Shown here: piece after piece, positions 48,720-58,799 of the stretch | Position numbering within the stretch: the stretch's first letter is position 1 | How the letters are laid out: every line of letters starts with the position of its first letter | Assembly: GCA_950295325.1 (NCBI GenBank) | Contig: OX485803.1 | Coordinates: forward strand, 6,758,001-6,822,000 | Source of the DNA: Polytrichum commune | Taxonomy: Eukaryota > Streptophyta > Polytrichopsida > Polytrichales > Polytrichaceae | Direction of reading: 5' to 3' | DNA length: 64,000 nucleotides | Position numbers and translations under genes: made by a program | The notes under the pieces: generated by a model | The model's database searches: none | Seen by the model: the letters and a program-made list of their open reading frames with translations, nothing else | Told to the model about the DNA's origin: nothing

Positions 48720-49476
48720 CACGGGGGGGGGGGAAGGCACTCATAATAAATTTTTGGAGACACCTGCGACAACCACTTATTTTTAAGTGGGGTGTTGTCT
48801 TCAGGAATTAGAATATTAGGAGTCCTTAAAGTAGAAAAAATCTATTGAGCTTAAAGTTTTAATACCTTATTGGTAATTAGAAGTCTAGAATGCATTCGAT
48901 ATTAAATACCCTATTTTTCTTACAAATTTTTGATAGTCATTAATTTTTAGCCAAGGGGAGGGGGTGCATTGTAAATTGGCATTTTAACAACGGGATTGCA
49001 TTGTTGTAGTATGGCAAGAAGAAAACACAGTAGAAACTAATTACACCAACAATATTGTGATGAAGAATGCAAGTAGAGTGCAACCTTGAAATTTAGTGTG
49101 TTAAGAAACACAACTGTCCAACATTTTCAGGATAACAAGAGTTTGTACAATATTTGCAAAAGAATTTCAAACATCAAGTACTTTCTCAAATATACCCCTT
49201 CATGTTAACGTTTAAACATAATGGATTTCAAAGTATCCTTAATGAAGGGAAACCTTCATTGAATTAAATTGAGCCCTTCATCTTCTTTGATGAAGCAGAT
49301 TGTGACCCCTTACACATGTTACATTGCATGGTATTTTTTTTATAATTGGTTTCCAACATTAATCTGCCCTTATATTTTATATAGAATTCTTCAAAATTTC
49401 ATCTCGAATGAATATTAAATACCCTATATTTTATTGCAGGCTGTTTCTAAAATACCGCTAGTGCACCCCCCGGGCG
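48720..49476. mobile_element. Probable hAT-type element with G/C-run ends (757 bp)
   Basis: The left end is CACGGGGGGGGGGGAAGGCACT and the right end reads AGTGCACCCCCCGGGCG, an imperfect inverted repeat. GTTGTTCC is an exact 8-bp duplication outside (48712-48719 and 49477-49484; extendable to 9 bp with a G). The interior shares the ATTAAATACCCTAT wording near both ends. No coding capacity. Confidence 0.65.
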
Positions 49477-49489
49477 GTTGTTCCGGCGA

Positions 49490-50137
49490 AGCAAAAACAA
49501 ACTTAGTCAATATTGGCGAAGCAATGGGTGGTAAGCTTATCTCCAAGCATCTTCTTGGCCAAGCATTCTCATATGAACTAGGAGGGTAACATACCAAGGA
49601 GGATATTTGTCTTGTTGTCAAAAATGCAAGTTAGAATGTAGTTTTTATTGCTTTTATCCATTTTGAATGTTCTACGACTAGATTCATAATTTATCATGGT
49701 TGAACTTTGTATGTTGAAATTTTAAAAGAGATAAAACATGAAAACTCCCAGCAAGGTTTGAATAACAAGAACATGCTATCATGAATTCTTTAGTGTGAAT
49801 TACAACAATGACAAGTCCACACCAACTGGTTCATGCAATTTTCGTTATGTGCACACAAATGAAAGCCAAATTCCGGCATGGGAATGGAGAAGCTCTTCAA
49901 ACTTCAACTGCCACCCTACAGTTGTACCAGTTGTTACTTCTTGATTTTTGGATAAAAATAGTGCTCCCTCCCATGTGAAAAGGTGTCCATCATTTTAGCA
50001 TATAGTGTTTTTCACCGACTTCTCTGGCACATGAAAGTATACCCATTTGTGGTGCCCAATAACTTAGCAAAAAGAAAATAAAGTAGAAATCCATGTCATG
50101 ACATAAGCGAGGTATTCTTTGACACATGGCTAACATG
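49490..50137. other. Intergenic DNA, nothing recognised
   Basis: No supported feature. Confidence 0.4.
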
Positions 50138-50139
50138 TA

Positions 50140-50792
50140 CAGTAATCTCCCACTTAAGTACGCACCTGTTTAAGTACGCGTCAACGTTAAGTGCACAATT
50201 TTTTTAACAAAAATCAGGGTTCATATTTTATTGTTTGAACATGTCATGTATAGTCATTTTTTGCGATTGCATGAGTTTTTTACGTTTGAGATTCAATGTC
50301 AGTTTCTTAACGTTTCGCCGAAACATCTCAAAGGATCATCGCTGTTCATCATTCATATGTTTGACATCTTCAGTTTGAACATCAGAGCAAAGCAATTGGT
50401 CGTCGCTGTTGAGGATAGTGTTGTGTAGAGCTTCAAAGCCTTTGAAGTCGGTAGCACTTTGGGATTTAGCAAATGTCTCGATAGGCTCTCGTAACAAATG
50501 ATTCGTTGCAATATGTTCTCCCGATTGTCCCAGACTTTCCAGTTGGCGCCTTCACTGACTTTATACTCTGGCCCCAACGCTTGCTTGCTCGGCCCGTTCG
50601 GCTTGCTCAACTTTGCTATGATTTCACATCGTTGGGCATCGGTCAAGCTGGTTGCCTTAGGTTTCATCTGTTTCCCGTTATGATTCATCAATCAGAGGGT
50701 CTAAAAAACGATATGAGTAAAGTACGCACCTACCAACTAAGTGCACACCAATGACTCTGGTTCAAAATGCGTACTTAAGCGGGAGATTACTG
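50140..50792. mobile_element. Pogo-like (Tc1/mariner) element with deleted transposase
   Basis: A perfect TA lies on both sides (50138-50139 and 50793-50794). Ends are CAGTAATCTCCCACTTAAGT and, reverse-complemented, CAGTAATCTCCCGCTTAAGT. GTACGCACCT-type subterminal repeats occur inside both ends. CAGT termini with a TA duplication are the pogo/Tigger signature, and the coding remnant inside agrees. At 653 bp it is far shorter than an autonomous element. Confidence 0.9.
50228..50688 (-). pseudogene. Pogo-type transposase remnant: CENP-B N-terminal domain plus C-terminal tail
   Basis: From the ATG at 50688 the minus strand encodes SLTDAQRCEIIAKLSKP, then EYKVSEGANWKVWDNRENIL, a helix-turn-helix of the CENP-B N-terminal / psq type that opens pogo transposases and binds the terminal repeats. 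The frame continues to 50353. A neighbouring frame reads TDFKGFEALHNTI, which looks more like the expected continuation and implies a frameshift. Downstream a third frame gives MFRRNVKKLTLNLKRKKLMQ and ends at 50228, a basic tail typical of a transposase C-terminus. The whole DDE catalytic domain is missing. Could such a fragment be expressed as a repressor that binds the ends? That is inference only. Confidence 0.85.
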
Positions 50793-50794
50793 TA

Positions 50795-52205
50795 TCGTAG
50801 TAGTGCATAGAAGAAGTTCTCTTGAAGAAGGTTGCTCTCTCGTGTTGCTCTAGGTTAGTTTTACAAGTACATGTTTTGGTTGGTTAATTCAAATCTTGGC
50901 TTGGTAGTTATAATTAACAAATAGAAAGTGTAGTGAGGTCACTTTAGATCGATAGATGTATTATATGATTAATGTGGCCTGTGGCATCATCACATTGTTC
51001 AACCATCACAAGGAGCTATGTGTAACTTGTGAATATAAGAGGAAACATTCATCCATAAGCTTTGGATGCACCAAATTCATGTTGAAATTGTTAGCTCATT
51101 GTGGGATTATTTTACATATAAAAAAACAACTCAATAGAGTAACCATAAAATCACCTAAGGTTGGGACCAACTCGAGTTCTCTAAAGGAATCTTTCATATT
51201 TTTCACTTCCAATACTTGTGTCATTGATTCACAAAAACTCTAGAGAGGCAAGTCGTCTTGCTCTACATGAGGATGCCGGTGCCTAAAACTCGAAGAAGCT
51301 TTTCAAGACTTTCCAATTACACTTAAACAAGGCATTAAAGATTTTGACTCTAGTTTATCCCCACATTTCACAATCAAAATGAAGGTTGAAATATTTTATG
51401 ACATTTGCATGGAACATGTGTCTTATTATATCACGTTTCAACAATTTATTACTTGCATGAGCATGAGTTGAGCACATATGTGAATGTGAAAGCTAAACTA
51501 TGTGGCCCTATGTGGACACTTCCAACTTCACATACAATTTTGGTTGTTGGATCAATCATGAATTGTCCCATCTGGTTAGCAATTCCAAAACAATGACAAA
51601 AAGAAAACACCTAGAAAGTTTGAAAAAACTCGAATGCATTATGAGATAATGAGATATATATATATATATTGCTGCGTACCCTGTAAGTACATAAGAGTAG
51701 ATGTGAAGGGTGATAAGACAAACTAAAGATTGCTCGTATCTATGATGTGACAAAAGCCTTGACTCATAAGATTGCCATCTTCAAGCTGAAAGCTAAGCCT
51801 ATTAAGTTAATGCTGTAACATTTTTACGTTACCCAAGCATCTCCGTTAAGGATTAAAGTTACTTTCCAACTCTGACCCACGGCCCATCCTTTGAAGCTCC
51901 TCAAGATTTTGAAATCGCTGGCTTGATTTTTTACCCCAGCGATCCCTCTCACCCCGGCTCGATTTGATAGGGTTCAACAAATGTCGATCAAGATCTAAGT
52001 ACTATTCATCCAAGACTTAAGTAAGCCAAAAATAATAGTGGATATGAGAGAATTGATTGTGCCATCATCAACACATGCAATTGAAAGAAGCAAAATTAGA
52101 AGCACATGATGGAATTTTACACTTTCATACATGTTTTGAGAAGTCATGTGGTCAAAACATCATTTTAGGATATGTTTGCATTTCACATTGTACAATGATA
52201 TAGTG
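50795..52205. repeat. Intergenic DNA with diverged repeat fragment
   Basis: About 51515-51590 shares the dispersed core of 4186 and 35195. An (AT)n tract is at 51654-51669. No gene is recognised. Confidence 0.35.
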
Positions 52206-52212
52206 TATGTAT

Positions 52213-52632
52213 CCCGGGAGGTGGACTTTTCATTGGAAATCTAAATGACATGCGTGGATACTATGAAATTGAACCCCCTTTACACAAGAAGTTTATAAAG
52301 AAAAATAATTTGTAAAAACCTAACTCCCAAATGCGAACCCTGACAAGAATGAACAAGGTTGTCATTAAACATACTATTCCCATATGACAACAATGGATGA
52401 TGTGATTTGGATCAAACTAACACATCTACTATCAAATTTTCCCCTAAACCTTTAAGGCCCTCTTTTGTACATCTAGATTTCCTCCAAAATTCTCAATAAC
52501 CTTTCCAGATTTGAAAATAAAATAAAATAAAAAATCTTCCTTAATTGTACTATGTATGGTAATATTTCAAACAAATACCCCTTCTTACCTTCACGTTAGT
52601 TCGTACATGTTATGAAAAGTCCCACCCCTGGG
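52213..52632. mobile_element. Inverted-repeat MITE G (420 bp)
   Basis: The left end CCCGGGAGGTGGACTTTTCAT matches the reverse complement of the right end, CCCAGGGGTGGGACTTTTCAT, with few mismatches. The interior is AT-rich and non-coding. Direct repeats outside are not clear, so the superfamily is unassigned. Confidence 0.65.
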
Positions 52633-52935
52633 ATCTGTTTACCCTAAAATCATGTTAACAAATTTATTTAGTTCATGAATGGGATGAGTTTATGTCAGTT
52701 TCATCATAAGTTGTGTTGATGAAACTACATGTATATAGATGTGTTCAGTATATTTACTAAGCTCAGTGTTCATGCACGACTCTAGATTGTTTTGATGCCT
52801 GGGTTTGCACGTTTGCACACTATGAATTGAAATACCCTCCGCAACTTATTCGACATATTTAACATTGAGTTTGAATGGATGCTAATTTGAGGATGTTGAT
52901 GTGAGGTAAGGTATGTGACCCATAACAAACATTTA

Positions 52936-53519
52936 GGAGTTGTTTACACCATGGACTGTGAAGTCATCCCAAGGCCTTGTAAAATATGTGATTGGTTGTT
53001 GAACTCGTCCTGAGATCACTTCGGTTTACACCAAGGAAAAAAATGTTAGAGTGACCATGAAGTTCGAGGTCCTCAGAAGATGTATTTTAAGGCTTATATT
53101 ATCCACTGACATGGTCCTAGGGGTTTTGTGGTGGGAGAGGCAAAAGAGGTGCTTTGATAGAAAAAGACAGGGGCCCATGGCAGAAAAATGTTGTTATAAT
53201 AAAATTTTAATTAATTTTATTTAGGGAAAGAGAAGACGAAGACAAGAGAAGACAAGAGAATGGTCAAACTTGATTTGTTTTTTTAAAAAAAAACTACCCT
53301 TTTTGGACATATGTTAAAAAAAATCAACACATTCACTTTTTGATGCATGGTCATTGCTCTTGATCCACAGTTGGTTTACACCTAGTGAGGGGCTCAAAGG
53401 CTTTGTAAATTATTAAACAAAAAAAAAATTGGACCATGGAAGTTGGACAATGAAGTCGGACCAGGGAGAATGGCCATCTTCCATGGTCTGACTTCATGGT
53501 CCATGGTGTAAACCAACCC
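52936..53519. mobile_element. Tourist-like element, family 3, copy D (diverged)
   Basis: Ends GGAGTTGTTTACACCATGGA and, reverse-complemented, GGGTTGGTTTACACCATGGA resemble the ends of the copy at 23757, and internal segments match it in opposite orientation. TTA stands at the left and TGA at the right, a decayed 3-bp duplication. Confidence 0.75.
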
Positions 53520-53524
53520 TGAAC

Positions 53525-54353
53525 GGGGAGTAATGTATGGCTTTCCTTGACCGAAATCAAAATCCTATGAGCATTATATAGTACTGCCAATTTGCTCAAG
53601 TGTTTGTTGCAGTTCATATATGTCTTAAGTAAAAAAAGATCCATAATGAACAATTTTGGTTTGCTAAGAGTGGAACACACACTGTAACTTCAATATAATT
53701 TAAGATTGTAAAGTTAGCTCTAGTCACATTCTTTTTCATCATCAATAATGCAGTTTTAAAGAGAAATTGTGGTTGAAATTAATCATCAAATTGGGAACAT
53801 TTGAGTAAAAAATATGTGAAAATCTTTTCAGCATGACATCTATCACCTCACCTACATTTACATCCCCATCCATCCTCCCAAGTGTATGTTGATGCAACCT
53901 GAACCTGTCAACTAAAGCTCGGAGTGCAGACATGAGCATGAGCTTCAAGGGCCAGCTACACAATACACCAGACAATTCGGGTAGATGTATCAATTTCACT
54001 ACAGTAGTGGTATCGTCTCCCACAGCCCTGATACGCGGGGCGCTGGACAGTGGTGATGAACTTGCAGCCCAATCTGCAATCCAATCTGAGTACCTGAGGC
54101 GGCTGGGGCTAAACTACATAGAGCGGAACTGGCCTGCTCAAATCTTCACTCCGAGCTTTCCATCTCTTGCTCCAGATCTCTGGCTGTCGATCACAAAGTC
54201 CCCTTAGTTGGATGCAGGTGCGGGTTCAAGTTGCTTTGGATCCTTGAGCTGCAGCGGAGTAGTAGTGATCACTTGTTGCTGGCTAGTTGAGTCCTGAGCC
54301 CTGGCCTGCAGGTCTGCCCATTAGAGAGAGTGCTGCAGCAGAAGCAAGCAGCC
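53525..54353. other. Upstream region and probable leader of the BURP gene
   Basis: GC rises from about 53900. A minus-strand frame runs through 54100-53850 and a plus-strand frame covers 53932-54207; neither has a recognisable domain. The last about 150 bp before the ATG, with GAGA and CAGCAG motifs, are the likely 5' untranslated region. No TATA box is clear. Confidence 0.35.
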
Positions 54354-56150
54354 ATGGCGGTCACTGCGTTCAGATTCTCTGCGTTCCTCTTGGTATGTTA
54401 CATTGGCAACTACCGAATTGGGTATTGGAGTGAGCTAGAGTGGGTACTACTGTGGCAAGTATGATGCATGTGCACTAGTTAGATTTTCGTGAACTTGGAG
54501 GATTGTGCAGCTGGACTAAGTTGATGCGGCCGGGTTGGTGTTAGCATTGCAGTGATCAGTTGGTCCGATACAATGCGTGAGATGTGGAATGTGGAGTAAT
54601 ATTTGTAGTGGTTGAGCTGATGGGGTGAGGTTGTTGCTGCTGAGCTGGTTTCTGCACCTAATTGAACTGTCGTCCTGGTGGCCGCAATGGTATGATGGTA
54701 TTGGAGGGAATCGATCAATACTGCTCTCGAAAAGTGGGACCAGTGTGCCGGCTTTGATTAATAATTGGGGAGTAATGAGAGTCACCGAGGTCATATATAT
54801 GGCTGTTGTGCGAGATATTTATGTAGTCTGAAAGGTTCTTCGATAATTATATCTGGTGAGATGAGAATGCACAAAAACCGCATCCTGTGTGTCTGCAAGT
54901 CAGGTGTAGAAAAACAAAATGTTCTTCTTCGGTGCGGATTGAAATGGTTGTTACGGAGGTCAGTCGTTGAGAACGGCTGTCACTGGCTGTTGTCGTGGGC
55001 AATCAATCTGTGCAAGAAGTTTTGCGCTATGAAATGATGACGTTTTAAAACCAAAGAAGTAAAGAGGTTCACCTTATAACTTCGGTTGTCGATATTGTTC
55101 GAACTGCCGCAGGTGATGATCATCAAGACTTTATTCACTGCATCGATTGCTGCCGGAACCCTCGACGCTGACTCCACCATCACTCTCTGGAGCTCCGTCT
55201 TCCCCACTCTCCCCATGCCAGAGCCCCTTCGAGAGGCCGTCTCGCCGCTGGAGGACGCAGACCCCGCCGCAACCCGGTTCGCAGCTGCAGTTTCGCGCGG
55301 TGCAGTCTTCCCCTCCACCAGTACAGCCTTTTGCGACGCCGCAGGGCTCATCTGCGATGAAAACATCGAGGTTTCATCCTACTCCCTCCACCACGAGACA
55401 ACTACTACTACACATGCATCTCGAGCGGCATCGATCAAGACCATCAACGATTTTCAGTTCGATTTCTTCCTGGAGTCGCAGCTGGTGGAGGGCAACACCA
55501 TGCGGTTGGCAGAGAACCTCCACGACCCTATTCCCGTCCGAGCCTTTCTCCCCCGTGTGGTTGCGGAAGCTTTACCCGCCTTGACCACCTCCAATCTCCC
55601 CAAGCTCAGACAGATTTTCAACGTCCACGAAACCTCCCCCATGGCCACGATGATGGGTACGGCGGCCTACTTGTGCGAGAACCCAGCTCTTCCCGGGGAA
55701 GAGAAGGAGTGCCCTATGACCGTAGACGCTATGGCCCAGTTCGTGGCCTCCCAGCTCGGATCCACCTCGGTCGCGGCCCTCTCCACCGCGGGAGCACCCA
55801 CCACCGTGCCGGTTAAGCCGGCCCCGGTGAAGATTGAGAGCTTCACGAAACGCAGTTTGAGCGAAGGCGAGCACATCATAATCTGTCATAGCCTTATGTT
55901 TCCTTCCGCCCTGTACTACTGCCACCATGTGACCGGTACCAAAGTTGTGCAAGCTTCCCTCCGAGTAGATTCAGAGCAAGAAGGTGATTCAGGCTCCGTC
56001 ATTGCTGCAGTGGGGATCTGTCACCTCGACACAAGCTTGTGGGCGTCTGAGCATCCGGCCTTCACAAAGCTCAACATCCCCCGGGGTGCTGAGGCTTGCC
56101 ACTGGATCTCCCAACAGGACATTGTGTGGGTTTCGACCTCCACCCAGTAA
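54354..56150 (+). CDS. BURP-domain secreted protein
   Basis: Plant-specific apoplastic protein family (USP, RD22, polygalacturonase-1 beta-like). Two exons: 54354-54392 and 55113-56150, joined in phase 0 across a 720-bp GT-AG intron. They give 358 residues. Exon 1 encodes only MAVTAFRFSAFLL; with the start of exon 2 (VMIIKTLFTASIAAG) this makes a signal peptide cleaved near residue 28. A Pro/Ala/Thr-rich stretch follows to about 120, without the long tandem repeats of RD22 or PG1-beta. The BURP domain covers about 127-358: FFLESQLVEGNTMRL, PVRAFLPR, then four CH pairs at 271-272, 283-284, 316-317 and 342-343, and a final IVWV. The first CH spacing is the canonical 10. The second is 31, longer than the usual 25-27, and the third is 24, one short. 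The fold is probably kept. Sub-family is uncertain. Confidence 0.95.
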
Positions 56151-56684
56151 ACCCTTACACCGAACTTGCAATTGCTGCGGTGGTGGCAGCACCCGATCAT
56201 GCATGCAGGCGTCCATGTCAAGATTTGGCGATTGTTTCTTGATCGACAGATTCAAGACATCATGTGGAATGCTGCTGCAGGCACATTGAATCAATCTGGT
56301 TACTCGTTGATGGTTATGAGTGGCATGGATGAAGTTTTTGGTCCATGTTGCTATAGAGCTCCCTGTAGTCACACGATATATCTCGCCGTAGTAATAGATT
56401 CTCAATTTCGTTGATTTTTGGACAGCACATGATTAAGTTGATTCATCATGCAGGATTCCTGTAAATATTATTAGAAGAAAGTGGTGGTGTAGTTCCTTGC
56501 TTTTTGAGCAAGGGCTAGACTGCGACTTTGGTCATGTGCTGGCAGTTTTTTGGTGATCAGGATGAGCGTGACTGAAGGTATAGTAGGTTAGGAATTGAGG
56601 GGATAATTCCCAACTTATCTGCTCCAGTTTTACGCAACTCCCGAATCCAGGCTTCGGAGTATAGCTAGATGTAGACCGATTCGA
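56151..56684. other. 3' flank of the BURP gene
   Basis: Presumably the 3' untranslated region and downstream DNA. No canonical AATAAA is seen at a convincing place and no further gene is recognised. Confidence 0.4.
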
Positions 56685-57235
56685 GACTATGAGAGTGGAG
56701 CTCTGTAGTTTCGGAGGGCTGTTCAGCTGTGATCCACTCTCAGTTCATGAGATACTTCTAATTATTTCGTACATGGAGCTCATTAATTGATGGCATGATG
56801 GTTGCATTTATCTTTATTTTGTAGCGTTTGTCAATCATGATGTTTTGTTGATCTGGAACTCTGGGTGGGTGATTTGTGCATGAATATGTTGACGACTGTA
56901 GATTGCGCACTGATCTTTTGGATCCGTACCTGTGATGAGACACCGAGAAACTGTGAGTGGAGACAACGTAAGATGGGGCTTGCAGTTTTGGAACACTGTT
57001 AATTATAAACTTTGATTCACTCTCAATCTATGATATACTTTAAATTGTACATGGAAGTACTCATTGATTGCTGGCATGATGGTCGAATTTGTTTTAATTT
57101 TACTTTTGTGTTGTTCTTATTATTATTAAGATGTCTTGTTGATGATCTTGAACTCCAGCTATAAAATTTCGGGCACAGATATCTCGTTGACTTTTGATTA
57201 CACAACGATCTTTCTGATCAGTTTGTGATGGCTTT
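56685..57235. repeat. Diverged tandem duplication of about 275 bp
   Basis: The copies (about 56685-56945 and 56955-57235) share in the same order GAGTGGAG, CACTCTCA.TCTATGA, GTACATGGA, a GGCATGATGGT block, TTGTTGAT and ATCTT.GGATC/TCTGATC-like ends. It lies about 0.5 kb downstream of the BURP gene. Confidence 0.6.
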
Positions 57236-57239
57236 GGTC

Positions 57240-58690
57240 AGGCTCTTCTGTGTGAACAAGAGCTTAAAATATTAAAGTCATTATGATATCATATTCTGCC
57301 CACTAATCGTGATCTCCAGCCCTTCAGAAACTTATTTGCACTTGTGTGATGGATATCAGACCTCTGTAATCTGAATTTGCATGGGTGTGCTTGCATGGGT
57401 GCAGTTGAGGATCTGACAACTAGGTATTAGCCTGTTGCCGCCTAGTTTTAGCGACAGGCATTCAGGCTTCAGCAGAAAGTTATATATGGTGAATATTTCC
57501 CTGGCAGTTTTCCAGACCAAAAGCGTCAAGCTAGAGTTTTGTGAACAAAGGTCTGTTACACATCATTGGTATTATTATCATCATTGTTATTACTATGGGA
57601 TATGCAGAGAAGTGAGTTCCTGTCGATAGGACATTGTCCAATGGAAGTTCAAACTGGTGGAAGCTGATTGTGGCACCTGGTAAAGTAGATGTGCCTCTTT
57701 TTGATCGGACACTTATATTTGAGTGGTAGATGTGCATTGATGTGATTGGATTACATGCTCAGAATGTGATAACCATTCTAGGTTCAATGGTCAACTTAAT
57801 TGGGGGAACCTATATGACCACTTAATGAACATGAAAAACATCACTTTAAGAATTAATAAGATAATTATTTGAGCTCTAAAAATGATGAGAAAAGTGATTA
57901 CAACCTTGATTTGGATATGCTAACCATCTTACTCTCATCATATGTTCATATCCTATGAGTAGTGGGCTAGTCAGAAAAAGTATCCATTCAGGAACCATCT
58001 GCCTTACAAGATCACTCAGCTTTACCGACCTCGGAAGGATATCATGGCCCAAGGTATCCTAAATGGGGGTGTGCATGGGGATTGGGTAGGCCTTTTGTCT
58101 GGCCCTAGAGACTCAGTTCCCCAGTACTGGGTGATTGATTAAGGCTACTTGTTTTGCGTGAACATGAGTGCGGGTGGATTGTGATAGACTCGGTGAAGGT
58201 TTGGTGAAGGATCAAGGTTTGTGGCGTTTGACAAAATTTGATGCACGATTTGTAGCATCTTTGAGCATGCCGAACAATGTTTTTTCTGACAAACATCTCA
58301 TTAGAGACTTGAGAAACTTCATTTGGACCTAGGTGTATTTGCGTAACTTTCTCATATGGAAAGAGCAGTACGATTTGACCTTGAAATAATCCTAAGTAGT
58401 GGTAAAAGCAAAAAAATCATCATGTCACATGAGAATCCTTTACTGTGTAAGATGTGATTAAGTAACATATCAAGTTGGAGGATGAGAAAGCCTGTGAAGG
58501 TGTCCTTAATAGTATGTGATGTGGTTTCATGTGTTTAGGGGATGATTGCTTATTAAAGGAATTTGTGGTTCATTGGGCAGACAAAAGTTTCGTCATGAGA
58601 GAAAGCGTAGCATTTGTCTTAAGAAAATCACAACAAAAAATCTGGAAGGTCAGTCATGGGTTCTAATAATTAGTGCTTTTGGAGGGCCCA
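57240..58690. repeat. Intergenic DNA with dispersed-repeat segment
   Basis: About 57718-58000 is related to 31555-31840. No gene is recognised. Confidence 0.4.
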
Positions 58691-58699
58691 ATTTCAGGG

Positions 58700-58793
58700 C
58701 TGGAACGAACCAACCCGTACACTGGTTCCTTAGAGGCAAAGGTTTAGGCATCCAACAAGGAACGAGTGTATGGGTTGGTTCGCCCAAATCCAG
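58700..58793. mobile_element. 94-bp foldback element, copy 2
   Basis: Same length and nearly the same sequence as 46367-46460. It forms a hairpin of GAACCAACCCGTACACTGGT with its right-arm mirror, with a loop of about 22 nt including GGTTTAGGCATCC. Flanks are TTTCAGGG on the left (58692-58699) and GTTCAGGG on the right (58794-58801), an 8-bp duplication with one mismatch. Confidence 0.82.
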
Positions 58794-58799
58794 GTTCAG

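Noticed and set aside
53742-54207. Overlapping frames on both strands upstream of the BURP gene
   Set aside because: Neither begins with a convincing ATG in good context, shows a domain or can be spliced to the BURP exons. More likely promoter DNA.
54479-54831. Several frames in the BURP intron
   Set aside because: The splice from 54392 to 55113 is in phase and gives a proper signal peptide, so these are intronic.
55147-55584. A 145-codon plus-strand frame overlapping the BURP coding region
   Set aside because: Shifted frame of the BURP exon; Pro/Ser/Arg-rich artefact of GC-rich codons.
55989-56405. A 138-codon minus-strand frame at the BURP 3' end
   Set aside because: Antisense shadow of the BURP domain coding region.
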